Shown: positions 1-7,034, counted from the first letter of the stretch. The stretch is DNA of 14,414 nucleotides from Clostridia bacterium (GCA_900770385.1 CAAGKK010000026.1:1-14414), one strand, 5' to 3'. Program-made: numbers and translations. Notes: a model not told the origin generated them from the sequence alone.

Positions 1-197
1 AAATTCATTTGCTTTTTTAATAATAACTTTTTTTGTAATTTAATAATCTTTCTATGTTTTTCTAAATTAGTATCATAAAATATATCAAATCCATGATATT
101 TAGAATGATTTTTATCATTACTATCATTAATAACAATAATAAATAAAGTAGAAAATAAAATTATTAATAAGAAAAAAATTAATATTATTATTTTCAT
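1..197 (-). CDS. Partial CDS: small N-terminally membrane-anchored protein, function unknown
   Basis: An open frame runs from ATG at 197-195 off the left edge, giving the first 65 residues without a stop. It begins MKIIILIFFLLIILFSTLFI, a short basic start followed by about 20 very hydrophobic residues, so it is a membrane anchor or uncleaved signal. A polar, Lys/His/Asp-rich segment follows. The start is supported by a strong ribosome binding site on the minus strand (GGAGAGG, plus positions 204-210) and by an extended -10 promoter just upstream. I do not recognise the family. The C-terminal part lies outside the window, so size and function cannot be judged. Confidence 0.6.
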   Translation of the reverse strand, partial: MKIIILIFFLLIILFSTLFIIVINDSNDKNHSKYHGFDIFYDTNLEKHRKIIKLQKKLLLKKQMN

Positions 198-228
198 TAA
201 TAACCTCTCCTTTTTAGGGCACCCTTCG

Positions 229-257
229 ATTATAACAAAATAATTTTTTCAAAACAA
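229..257 (-). promoter_or_regulatory. Promoter of the left-edge small membrane protein gene
   Basis: On the minus strand the -10 is a perfect TATAAT (plus 229-234) with an extended TGT in front (235-237). A weak -35 TTGTTT (252-257) sits 17 nt upstream. It is about 32 bases upstream of the ATG at 197, with a ribosome binding site in between. Confidence 0.6.
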
Positions 258-361
258 TAAAAAAAATAACATAAAATATAAAGTTTACAAAAATATTTTT
301 TAATTCTCTGTATATATTAATATCAAGCTGTAAAGATAAGTGTAAAATAGAAAATTGAATA

Positions 362-394
362 ATTAAAAAGAAACTCTATTACTAGAATTCCTTT
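362..394 (-). terminator. Intrinsic terminator of the ABC importer operon
   Basis: On the minus strand, positions 394-383 (AAAGGAATTCTA) pair with 378-367 (TAGAGTTTCTTT), a 12-bp stem with two G-U wobbles and a GTAA loop (GNRA type). A T-rich tail continues to about 362. The permease stop codon TAG (384-382) lies at the stem/loop boundary, so the gene end is part of the hairpin. Confidence 0.6.
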
Positions 395-1170
395 ATTAAC
401 TTTTTCTCAAGTAAAGTAATAATTTTATATAGCAAGAAAGAAATAATTAAAAGGATTAATATACCAGCCATAACAAGACTTAGGTTAAATACTTGTGTTC
501 CATAAATAATTAGATAACCTATACCAGCACGACTTACTAAAAATTCTCCCATAATTACACCGATTAAGCTCATGGATATGCACAATTTCATACTAGAAAT
601 TATTGTATTATAAGAACTAGGTATAACTAGTTTAAAAAGTATTTGCCTTTTATTTGCTCCAAATGACTTGATCAGTTTTAATTTTTCCTTATCAACATTT
701 ATAAATCCATTATAAATAGTAATTATACTAATTATTAAGTTAATAAGTAAAGCCATTATAATAACACTTTTTATATTAGCACCAGCTATAATTATAATAA
801 GTGGCCCCAAGGCAACTTTAGGTAGTGAATTAATCATTGTTAAGAATGGGTCCATAATACTTGATAGCATTGGAAATTCATAAAGAATAATAGCAACAAA
901 GAAACCTAGAACAATACCCAAAATAAAGGCAATCAATACTTCTTCTAAAGTAACAAAAATATGATTAAATAAATTATTTTGGATACCTAAATTAATAATA
1001 GTATTTATAATTTTACTAGGTTTTGAAAAGACAAAACTATTTATAATATTTTTATTTGCTAAATATTCCCAAATTCCAAAAAATGCTACAACAATTAATA
1101 TTTGTGACATAACCACAATTAATTTTCTTCTTTTAATACTTTTTAAAAATTTTTTTTGTTCATTAGACAT
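382..1170 (-). CDS. ABC transporter permease, NitT/TauT (SsuC/TauC-like) family
   Basis: This is the inner-membrane channel subunit of an ABC importer in the MetI-like (BPD_transp_1) fold. At 262 aa it has the usual length for SsuC/TauC/ThiX-type permeases. About six hydrophobic spans are visible (near residues 18-37, 73-97, 118-152, 195-211 and 227-252). The cytoplasmic EAA loop, which docks on the ATPase, is at about 168-186 (KSFGANKRQILFKLVIPSS). The gene is the last of the operon. Its ATG overlaps the end of the ATPase gene by 8 nt (ATGTCTAA), so translation is probably coupled, helped by an AAGGA site inside the upstream gene. The family is clear. The substrate cannot be read from the permease; nitrate, sulfonates, pyrimidine/thiamine precursors or related small anions are all handled by this family. 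Confidence 0.9.
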   Translation of the reverse strand: MSNEQKKFLKSIKRRKLIVVMSQILIVVAFFGIWEYLANKNIINSFVFSKPSKIINTIINLGIQNNLFNHIFVTLEEVLIAFILGIVLGFFVAIILYEFPMLSSIMDPFLTMINSLPKVALGPLIIIIAGANIKSVIIMALLINLIISIITIYNGFINVDKEKLKLIKSFGANKRQILFKLVIPSSYNTIISSMKLCISMSLIGVIMGEFLVSRAGIGYLIIYGTQVFNLSLVMAGILILLIISFLLYKIITLLEKKLIKEF

Positions 1171-1909
1171 TTTTATCTAAATCCTTCCAAAGTAGGTCGT
1201 AATAGTAACCAAATTCTTTTGCTTTTCGGTTATTTATTGGTGTAGATTTATTAGTTAAATTAATTTCATAAACACTTTTAATTTTCGCAGGTCTTTTAGA
1301 TAAAACAATAACTCTATCAGCAACACTAATTGCTTCTGCTAGGTCATGGGTTATAATAATAACTGATTTTTTTTCGAGTTTTATAATCTTTAAAACATCA
1401 TCACTTACAGATAGTCTTGAAACATAATCTAAAGCCGAAAACGGCTCATCCAGCATCAAAATATCAGGCTTTAAAGCAAGAGTTCTAATTAGGGCCACTC
1501 TCTGGCGCATACCACCGGATAACTCATGAGGATATTTTTCTAAAAAATCCCCAAGACCATATTTAATAAGTAAATTTTTAACAAATTCTATATTCTTTTT
1601 AGTCTTTATTTTTTTTATGTCTAAACCTAAACAAGCATTATCTAAAATACTTAACCAAGGGAATAGGGCATCGTCTTGAAGCATATACCCCATAGTGCAC
1701 CCATCTTTAATTTTTATTTCTCCACTAGTCTTATTATCGAGCCCTGCCAAAATATTTAAAAGTGTAGATTTTCCACAACCACTTGAACCAACGATACAAA
1801 GTACTTCCTCATTATCTAAAGCAAAAGAAATATTATCTATCGCTTTTATTTCTCCTTTTATAGTTTGATAATTTTTACTCAAATTTTTAATTTCAAGTAT
1901 CTTATTCAT
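1163..1909 (-). CDS. ABC transporter ATP-binding protein, NitT/TauT (SsuB/TauB-like) family
   Basis: This is the cytoplasmic ATPase that powers the importer encoded with it. All ABC hallmarks are intact: Walker A GSSGCGKST (residues 41-49), Q-loop glutamine Q78 in YMLQDD, signature LSGGMRQR (130-137), Walker B ILMLDEP (150-156) and the H-loop histidine H188 in ITHD. The segment DALFPWLSILDN after the Q-loop is typical of the nitrate/sulfonate/taurine subfamily. At 248 aa it has normal family length. It sits between the binding protein and permease genes with 8-nt overlaps on both sides (ATGAATAA at the upstream junction). I see no good ribosome binding site before its ATG, so it probably depends on translational coupling to the binding-protein gene. 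Confidence 0.93.
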   Translation of the reverse strand: MNKILEIKNLSKNYQTIKGEIKAIDNISFALDNEEVLCIVGSSGCGKSTLLNILAGLDNKTSGEIKIKDGCTMGYMLQDDALFPWLSILDNACLGLDIKKIKTKKNIEFVKNLLIKYGLGDFLEKYPHELSGGMRQRVALIRTLALKPDILMLDEPFSALDYVSRLSVSDDVLKIIKLEKKSVIIITHDLAEAISVADRVIVLSKRPAKIKSVYEINLTNKSTPINNRKAKEFGYYYDLLWKDLDKNV

Positions 1910-2891
1910 AGAAATTATTAACTAAATCTTCGTATGGAACATATTCATCTAATAAATTAAAATCTATTAAAAAATCCTCCAAGTTAGTAAATAATCCTTC
2001 ACTTATATATGGATTATATAGCCAACAATCATATTCTTTATATCTTTTTATCATTTCCGCTAAATCTTTAACACTTGTGTCTGGAAATTGATTTATTATA
2101 TCTTTAGCAACAACTTCTGCATCATTATCAAGTGTATATTTTATACCTTTATTTATAGCATCAGTAAATTTCTTAACAATATCTTTATGATTCTTTACAT
2201 AACTTTTACGAGCATAGAATGCTGTATATGGAACTTCACCAGAAAGCATACCAACGGATGCCACAACATGACCATATCCTTGTTTAACTAAAGCCGTTGC
2301 ATTAGGTTCAAAAAGGTTAACAAATTCCCCAACACCACCGATAAATGAACCGGATAAAGCAGAAAACTCAACTGCAGTATTTACATTTATTTTATTTGTA
2401 TCAATATTGTTTTTCTTTAAAGCATTTAAGAAATTTAATGCAGGCATTCCTGTACTTCTACCAACTAAAATTTCTTTATTATATATATCTTCTAATTTAA
2501 AATCTTTAATTTCTTTTCTAGAAACTATAAATTGACCATCTCTTTTAGTAAGTCCAGCAAAAAGTTGTAAATAATCACTTTCATCTTGTTTGTAAACATA
2601 TATTGCAGATTCAGCTCCGGCAAAACCAATTTCTACATCACCAGATAACACGGCAGCACTAACTTTATCAGCGCCTGGAGTTAAAATAAGTTCTAAATCA
2701 ATGCCGGCCTCTTTGAAATAACCTTTTTCTAAAGCAATATAAAGTGGACTATAAAAAGAACTATGTGTAACCTCAGCTAATCTAACTTTAATAAGATTTT
2801 CATTTGTATCTTTTTTAATAAATTTTAAAGCTAGAATCAAAGCTACAAATATGATTATGCAAGATAATCCAATAATAATTTTCTTTTTCAA
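1902..2891 (-). CDS. ABC transporter substrate-binding protein, NMT1/SsuA-like
   Basis: This is the extracytoplasmic binding protein of the importer, first gene of the operon. After an N-terminal hydrophobic segment (about residues 5-22) comes the fold typical of NitT/TauT/NMT1-type receptors: an opening strand with SPLYIALEKGYFKEAGID, then GADKVSAAVLSGDVEIGFAG, a GRSTGMPA hinge region and FEPNATALVKQG. At 329 aa it has the usual length. The start is TTG (2891-2889), chosen because GGAGG lies 8 nt upstream (2900-2904) and the product begins with a basic MKKK signal. No canonical lipobox cysteine is present: Cys11 in GLSC lies inside the hydrophobic core. It therefore looks membrane-anchored by a helix rather than lipidated. 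Substrate is unknown; no thiamine-pyrophosphate or other riboswitch fits in the short leader to help. Confidence 0.88.
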   Translation of the reverse strand: MKKKIIIGLSCIIIFVALILALKFIKKDTNENLIKVRLAEVTHSSFYSPLYIALEKGYFKEAGIDLELILTPGADKVSAAVLSGDVEIGFAGAESAIYVYKQDESDYLQLFAGLTKRDGQFIVSRKEIKDFKLEDIYNKEILVGRSTGMPALNFLNALKKNNIDTNKINVNTAVEFSALSGSFIGGVGEFVNLFEPNATALVKQGYGHVVASVGMLSGEVPYTAFYARKSYVKNHKDIVKKFTDAINKGIKYTLDNDAEVVAKDIINQFPDTSVKDLAEMIKRYKEYDCWLYNPYISEGLFTNLEDFLIDFNLLDEYVPYEDLVNNFYE

Positions 2892-2913
2892 AAATAATTC
2901 CTCCCTCTAGGGT

Positions 2914-2942
2914 AGTATATGAATTTAGATCTTTTTGGTTAA
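2914..2942 (-). promoter_or_regulatory. Probable promoter of the ABC importer operon
   Basis: On the minus strand a -10 TATACT (plus 2914-2919) lies 17 nt downstream of a -35-like TTAACC (2937-2942). The predicted transcript start is about 15 nt before the TTG start, leaving just the ribosome binding site in the leader. The match is moderate and there is no extended -10. Confidence 0.4.
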
Positions 2943-2950
2943 AAACAATT

Positions 2951-2978
2951 TTGCATTTATTATAAAATATGATATTAT
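2951..2978 (+). promoter_or_regulatory. Probable promoter of the GNAT-pyrophosphohydrolase fusion gene
   Basis: The -10 TATTAT (2973-2978) carries an extended TGA (2970-2972). A weak -35 TTGCAT (2951-2956) is 16 nt upstream. Transcription would start near 2985, which makes the GTG at 2985 an unlikely start codon. It faces away from the importer promoter in the same short intergenic region. Confidence 0.5.
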
Positions 2979-2993
2979 TTAAATGTGATTATT

Positions 2994-3758
2994 ATGAAGA
3001 TAGAATTAAAAAAAGCAAATGAAAAAAATGTAGGCATTGCAAACAAATTTTTAACAATGTTAATAAAAGATGAACAACAATATGATGAAAATATTAAAAA
3101 TGATTATGAAATGAAATCTTACTATGAAAACTTATATAATGATAATTACTTATATTTTGCATATGCAGATGAAAAAATAGTGGGATATTTATACGGATTT
3201 ATTATAGAAGATGAACTAAACAATAAGAAATCTGCCAAACTAGATGCCTTATTTATCTTACCTGAATATCGTAATATGAAATTAGCATCATTATTAATAG
3301 ATAATTTCAAGAATTGGTGTCAAGAAAATAACGCCAAAATTATTATGGTAAATGTGTGGTCTAACAATCTAACTGCCAAGCATTTATATTTAAAGCATGA
3401 TTTTATTCCTAAAAAAGAAGAATTATTTATAGGTTATTCACCCAAACAATACCAAAAATTAGTACGAGATAAAATTCCAGAAATAATAAGTTCAAATAAT
3501 GAAACACCTGTTACTAGAATATTAAGTGATTTAGAATATAAAGAAGAACTAGAAAAGAAACTATATGAAGAATATTTAGAAGTATTAACATCAACTGGTA
3601 AAAATAGAATCGAAGAACTTGCTGATATGCTTGAAGTAATGATATCTTTAGCTAAGTTAGAAAATAAATCCCTAGATGACATAATTACTGTTGCCAAAAA
3701 GAAAAATGAAAAAAGAGGTAGTTTCGAAGATAAAATATACCTAGAGACAGTAAAATAA
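2994..3758 (+). CDS. Fusion protein: GNAT N-acetyltransferase + MazG-superfamily (COG4997-like) NTP pyrophosphohydrolase
   Basis: Two domains are joined. Residues 1 to about 145 are a GNAT acetyltransferase: the motif A region reads DALFILPEYRNMKLASLL, and the C-terminal half has WSNNLTAKHLYLKHDF, the usual N-x-x-A-x-x-L-Y-x-K-x-G/D-F acceptor-side motif. The glycine of the acetyl-CoA loop (R-x-x-G-x-G/A) is a lysine here. Residues about 152-254 match the all-alpha, MazG-like house-cleaning nucleotide pyrophosphohydrolases: KLVRDKIPEII at the domain start, metal-binding EEYLE (E192, E193, E196), E..AD (E208, D211), and the closing KRGSFEDKIYL. The ATG at 2994 is preferred. The in-frame GTG at 2985 would lie at the predicted transcript start, and its GTGAT can pair with 16S rRNA as a ribosome binding site. 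Monocistronic, ended by a terminator. Substrates of both domains are unknown. Confidence 0.85.
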   Translation: MKIELKKANEKNVGIANKFLTMLIKDEQQYDENIKNDYEMKSYYENLYNDNYLYFAYADEKIVGYLYGFIIEDELNNKKSAKLDALFILPEYRNMKLASLLIDNFKNWCQENNAKIIMVNVWSNNLTAKHLYLKHDFIPKKEELFIGYSPKQYQKLVRDKIPEIISSNNETPVTRILSDLEYKEELEKKLYEEYLEVLTSTGKNRIEELADMLEVMISLAKLENKSLDDIITVAKKKNEKRGSFEDKIYLETVK

Positions 3759-3777
3759 TTAATTTAAATTTTAATAG

Positions 3778-3810
3778 AACATATGCAACTTTGTATATGT
3801 TTTATTCTTT
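3778..3810 (+). terminator. Intrinsic terminator after the fusion gene
   Basis: AACATATGCAA (3778-3788) pairs with TTGTATATGTT (3791-3801), with one G-U wobble, followed by TTTATTCTTT. The stem is AU-rich, so termination may be partial. Confidence 0.55.
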
Positions 3811-3842
3811 ATAACACAAAATATTTATTAACAAAAAGCCTC

Positions 3843-3871
3843 TTTACAACAACAAAAATATTTGCTATAAT
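3843..3871 (+). promoter_or_regulatory. Strong promoter of the three-gene helical-protein operon
   Basis: The -35 TTTACA (3843-3848), a 17-nt spacer, an extended TGC (3863-3865) and a perfect TATAAT (3866-3871) make this the best sigma-A-type promoter in the window. The leader of about 20 nt holds a long ribosome binding site (AAAGGGCGTGAT) before the ATG at 3898. Confidence 0.75.
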
Positions 3872-3897
3872 CTATTCATAATAAAGGGCGTGATTAA

Positions 3898-5190
3898 ATG
3901 AAAATGTTATCAAGTGAAGTTAAAACATTACTAGATAAGTTATATAACTTACGTGGTGAAGATAGTGTTATACTAGCTAAAATGAATAAAGAAAGACAAG
4001 AAGCAATTGAAACTGGAGAAAGAACAAAGAATGAAAAAGAAGTTCTTTTAAATAAAATCGAAAAATTAAGTAATGAAGAAAGAACCTTACAAGAAGAAGG
4101 AGATAAATTATCTTCTATTTTAAGCAATATAAATAGAGACGATTTTTCTAATGTTTTAGATAGATTACAAATAGACTTTGATCCAGCATCAATAAATGAA
4201 AAAATAACAAGAATGCTACCTGAAACAATTGAAAAAGTTGTATCAGAAAATAAAAAAGCTAGTGAAGAATTAGAAACTGTTGAAACAGAAATGAATAATG
4301 CAATTACTAAAGTAGAAGAATTAGGAATAAGGAAAGATGAAGCATTAAGTAATCAAGCAAAATTAAATGAATATTTTGAACTAGCACTTGAAGGAAATAT
4401 CAATATAACTAGAGATGCAATTACAAGCTTACTTGAAAAATTTGATTTTAATGAAGATGAACAAAGAGAAGCTGCTAAAATATTAATGTTCCCAGAAGAT
4501 GCTTTATATGAATATGATGCATCATTTAAAAGTGGTTCACAAACAAGTGGAAAAACAATAACAGAAGTATTAATGGAAGCTAAAAAGGAATCAAAATCTG
4601 AAGTAAAAGAAGAACCTAAAGAAGAAACTATATTAGATTCCGAAGAACCATCTTCATTAGAAAATATATTCGAAAGTGTAATTAGTGAAAATGCTATTCC
4701 TGATGTAGAAGAACCAGAAGAAGAGCATGAAGAAAAAGAAGAACCTAAAGAAGATGTAGCTTCAGCAGTAAAACCATTATTTAACGATAATAATGAAGAA
4801 AGTGTAACACAAAGTAAAGTAGAAGAACATAGTAATAATGCTATAACTAGTTTTTTAGAAAATCTTGGTTTAAATTTAAATAGTATTAATAAAGAAAAAT
4901 TAGATAAAGTAATTAATAGCGACGATGAAGAAACAATAAATAAAAACATAGAAGTATTAAAGAGTCATGAAATTGATTTAGATATTTTAATAGAAAATAT
5001 TGAATTGTTACTTGATAAAGAATTAGCAGAAAAAATAGATAAATTAATAGCTATTGGCAAAGAATCACGAGATATTAGCTTAATGCCTAGTGTATTAGTA
5101 AAATATGATTTAAATGGTTTAAATAACACAATAAATTTATTGCAAATAAGTGGATTAGATCCAAAGAAAGTACCATTAATGGCATATTAG
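3898..5190 (+). CDS. Unrecognised acidic coiled-coil protein with C-terminal helical repeats (430 aa)
   Basis: I do not recognise this family. No signal peptide or membrane span is visible, so it is cytoplasmic. Residues 1-165 are charged, heptad-like helix, probably coiled coil (about 25-75 and 110-160). Residues 168-207 form a compact helical segment ending ILMFPEDALYEYD. Residues 225-310 are a low-complexity, Glu/Lys/Pro/Ser linker with EEP repeats, likely disordered. Residues 315-430 are helical again, with the pattern N-I-E-x-L-K and L-D-I-L-I-E-N that resembles the 95-aa protein encoded two genes downstream. It is first of three genes, with a strong promoter and ribosome binding site, so it may be well expressed. 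An ATG at 3904 is an alternative start. A scaffold or structural role is possible, but this is only inference from composition. Confidence 0.75.
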   Translation: MKMLSSEVKTLLDKLYNLRGEDSVILAKMNKERQEAIETGERTKNEKEVLLNKIEKLSNEERTLQEEGDKLSSILSNINRDDFSNVLDRLQIDFDPASINEKITRMLPETIEKVVSENKKASEELETVETEMNNAITKVEELGIRKDEALSNQAKLNEYFELALEGNINITRDAITSLLEKFDFNEDEQREAAKILMFPEDALYEYDASFKSGSQTSGKTITEVLMEAKKESKSEVKEEPKEETILDSEEPSSLENIFESVISENAIPDVEEPEEEHEEKEEPKEDVASAVKPLFNDNNEESVTQSKVEEHSNNAITSFLENLGLNLNSINKEKLDKVINSDDEETINKNIEVLKSHEIDLDILIENIELLLDKELAEKIDKLIAIGKESRDISLMPSVLVKYDLNGLNNTINLLQISGLDPKKVPLMAY

Positions 5191-5203
5191 AAAGGATGAT
5201 TAT

Positions 5204-5866
5204 ATGAAGTCTTTTGAAGAAATAAAAAGTATTTATGATGAAGAGAAAAAAGGGTTTGATGTAGAAAAGGAAAAACCAGAAAAATTTTTAATTTCTTTGG
5301 AACTTGCAGAACCAGAAAATAGAGTTCTTTTAAGTGAAAATGGTATTAATTTAAAACCAAGTGAATGGATAGTTTTAACAATAGAACCAGAAATCTTAAA
5401 AAAGACAGTTTTAAGAGCTAAAGAATTAGGCTTTCTTGAAGCGTATAAACAAACACCTTCATTTTTAAAACAAGATGTAGATGCAATTATTAAAAGAATG
5501 GCACATTTAGAACATTTGGGTATTCCTTATAAAAACGAAAAAGGAAAATATCAATCATTTTTATTTAGTAAAAGAGGATATGAATATGTTTTATCTCAAA
5601 CAAGCGAAATGACTAAAGAAATTAAAGGTATATCAGATATTGAATTAAAAGAACTTTCCGATAGAGTAATGGAAACATTTGCAATGGAAGATAAAAAAAA
5701 CGAAATATATGAAAAGCTAGCTTTGGTAGAAAAAGAAGGATTATCAATAAAAGAAACTTTAATGAAAGTCTTCGGTGAGTTCAGCGATAATTTAGATTAT
5801 TTAAGTGAAAATATTGATGAAATTCTTGCAAATAATAAAGAAGTAGAAAAAGGGAGAGTAGCATGA
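5204..5866 (+). CDS. Unrecognised helical cytoplasmic protein (220 aa), possible mTERF-like repeats
   Basis: Second gene of the operon, 13 nt after the 430-aa gene, with ribosome binding site AAAGGA before ATG 5204. No signal or membrane segment is present. Residues about 40-135 show helix-pair units of the form P-x-F-L...LEHLGI (TPSFLKQDVDAIIKRMAHLE is one) followed by FLFSKRGYEYVL, which is reminiscent of mTERF-type helical repeats (helix, L-x-x-L-G-I turn, then a proline-led helix). The C-terminal third (140-220) is charged helix, possibly coiled coil. Its end overlaps the next gene by 4 nt (ATGA), so the two are translationally coupled. I do not know its function. The resemblance to mTERF is by eye and would need a profile or structure search. 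Confidence 0.72.
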   Translation: MKSFEEIKSIYDEEKKGFDVEKEKPEKFLISLELAEPENRVLLSENGINLKPSEWIVLTIEPEILKKTVLRAKELGFLEAYKQTPSFLKQDVDAIIKRMAHLEHLGIPYKNEKGKYQSFLFSKRGYEYVLSQTSEMTKEIKGISDIELKELSDRVMETFAMEDKKNEIYEKLALVEKEGLSIKETLMKVFGEFSDNLDYLSENIDEILANNKEVEKGRVA

Positions 5867-6150
5867 ATTTTTTAAAAGAATATGGGTTTGAAGAAGTTGA
5901 TATTAACGAATTTTTAGAAAATACTCCAGAAAAAATAAAAGAAGCAATAAAAAAACATGAAAAACTAGTGAGAGTAAACATTGAGTATTTAAAAAATCTC
6001 GGGGTTGTAACATATAAAGAAATATTTATAAATTATCCAGATATGTTCTTGATGGATGCAAGTACTTTTGAAAAAAGTTTTTCACAATATGAAACAAAAG
6101 AATTACTAGAAAAGTTAAATGCTAATTACAAAATAGTAAAATATTTTTAA
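5863..6150 (+). CDS. Small unrecognised helical protein (95 aa) with mTERF-like repeat
   Basis: Third gene of the operon, starting inside the stop of the previous one (ATGA at 5863-5866) with GGGAG a few bases upstream. The product is all-helical by composition. It holds about two 30-40-residue units, the second reading NIEYLKNLGVVTYKEIFINY followed by PDMFLMD, close to the mTERF consensus of a helix ending in L-x-x-L-G-x and a following helix leading to a P-x-x-L/F motif. The same N-I-E-x-L-K pattern is seen in the C-terminal region of the 430-aa protein. Its stop codon directly precedes the palindromic terminator. Function unknown; the coupling suggests a complex with the other two products. 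Confidence 0.7.
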   Translation: MNFLKEYGFEEVDINEFLENTPEKIKEAIKKHEKLVRVNIEYLKNLGVVTYKEIFINYPDMFLMDASTFEKSFSQYETKELLEKLNANYKIVKYF

Positions 6151-6176
6151 AAAAATAACCATATGGTTATTTTTTT
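6149..6176. terminator. Shared bidirectional terminator, perfect 28-bp palindrome
   Basis: Positions 6149-6162 and 6163-6176 are exact reverse complements (core AATAACCATATGGTTATT) with A-tracts on the left and T-tracts on the right. It can therefore end transcription of the plus-strand operon and of the minus-strand phosphoesterase-like gene. The stop TAA of the minus-strand gene (6169-6167) lies inside it, and the plus-strand stop touches its left edge. Confidence 0.8.
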
Positions 6177-6973
6177 TCTAATCTATAAATGTTTATTTCT
6201 GGTTTATTATTAAATCTAAACTTAACGTTTTCAGTCCCTATACCACCGGAAACATATAATTTATTTGTGCCAACCTCATAATAGTCATCAATATACTTTT
6301 TTGCACCAACTTTTTTAATAATTCCTCCGTAAAATGGGATACGAATAGTTCCTTTTAATGAGTGGCCCGAAAGAGCAATCGTGTTTTCAAAAGATAAATC
6401 GTCGATATAATCTGGGTAATGCATAAGTACTAGATTAAATACAGGTGTTAATTCTTCTTTTGTATCTACTGGTTTTACATTTACAGTATTAATTCCAGTA
6501 ATCTTAATTGGAGTAATATCTTTATAAAAAAGATACGTTGATGCATTATCTAGAATTATAAAGTCAGAATTGTTCATAATTTTATTAAATAGATCAATGT
6601 TTTTTTGATCACTATCACCAATAACAGAATACTTATATAAATTACAATCTAATGATTTTAAAATTTCAATGATATTATTGATATCTTTATCAGTTAAATC
6701 GTTTTTAGAATTTATTAAATCTCCGGTAAAAACTATAATATCGGGCTTTCTCTCATTGCTTTTTGCTTTAATATTTTTTAGCCTATTAATATCTTTTTTA
6801 TTACTAATTAATAAATCTGATATTTGTAATATTTTAAAGTTTTCGAAGGATTCTGGCAAGTTTTCAACAAAAATCTTTTTTTCTACTATTTTAAAACCAT
6901 TAGGATTAATAAAAAAACCATCGATTATAATTAAGCCAACCAAAAAAATTATAACTATAAAAATCTTTTTCAA
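6167..6973 (-). CDS. Membrane-anchored metallophosphoesterase-like protein (YkuE/YaeI type) with degenerate metal site
   Basis: The layout is that of calcineurin-like phosphoesterases of the YkuE/YaeI group: an N-terminal hydrophobic anchor (about residues 4-22), then the catalytic domain facing outward. Motifs, numbered from the TTG start: I, QISDLL (D53 kept, D-x-H histidine replaced by L55); II, FTGDL (D85 kept); III, IGDSD in place of GNHD/E (Asn to Asp, catalytic His to Ser); IV, LMHYPD (H185 kept); V, GHSLKG in place of GHTHGG (H204 kept, second His to L206). The tail LYVSGGIGT...PEINIYRLE is typical of the family. It may be inactive or use one metal. The start is taken as TTG 6973, because AAGGA (6989-6985) is well spaced to it and the product begins MKKIFIV. 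A GTG at 6982 would sit only 2 nt from that site. It converges on the upstream operon with a shared terminator. Confidence 0.82.
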   Translation of the reverse strand: MKKIFIVIIFLVGLIIIDGFFINPNGFKIVEKKIFVENLPESFENFKILQISDLLISNKKDINRLKNIKAKSNERKPDIIVFTGDLINSKNDLTDKDINNIIEILKSLDCNLYKYSVIGDSDQKNIDLFNKIMNNSDFIILDNASTYLFYKDITPIKITGINTVNVKPVDTKEELTPVFNLVLMHYPDYIDDLSFENTIALSGHSLKGTIRIPFYGGIIKKVGAKKYIDDYYEVGTNKLYVSGGIGTENVKFRFNNKPEINIYRLEKK

Positions 6974-6998
6974 TACTATCACTATCCTTAATAATTAA

Positions 6999-7027
6999 AT
7001 AATAACATATTTGTATTAATATCGCAA
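6999..7027 (-). promoter_or_regulatory. Promoter of the phosphoesterase-like gene
   Basis: On the minus strand, -10 TATTAT (plus 6999-7004) with extended TGT (7005-7007), 17-nt spacer, -35 TTGCGA (7022-7027). The leader is only about 20 nt. It is back-to-back with the plus-strand promoter at 7035-7063, the two -35 boxes being 7 nt apart, so one bound regulator could affect both. Confidence 0.55.
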
Positions 7028-7034
7028 TTTGGAA

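Noticed and set aside
217..224. GGGCACCC short inverted repeat near the left promoter
   Set aside because: Only three G-C pairs with a two-base loop. Too short to be a hairpin or a convincing operator.
2985..2993. GTG start at 2985 for the GNAT fusion
   Set aside because: It coincides with the predicted transcript start and leaves no leader. GTGAT there is better read as the ribosome binding site for ATG 2994.
2892..2993. Possible riboswitch upstream of the ABC importer
   Set aside because: The space is about 100 bases with two divergent promoters in it, leaving a leader of roughly 15 nt. No TPP or other aptamer core could be found.
4353..4949. 198-codon open frame on the minus strand, Ser/Leu-rich
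   Set aside because: It is antisense to the 430-aa gene, whose frame has a promoter, ribosome binding site and sensible protein composition. The Ser-rich antisense product is what Glu/Lys-rich coding sequence yields in reverse.
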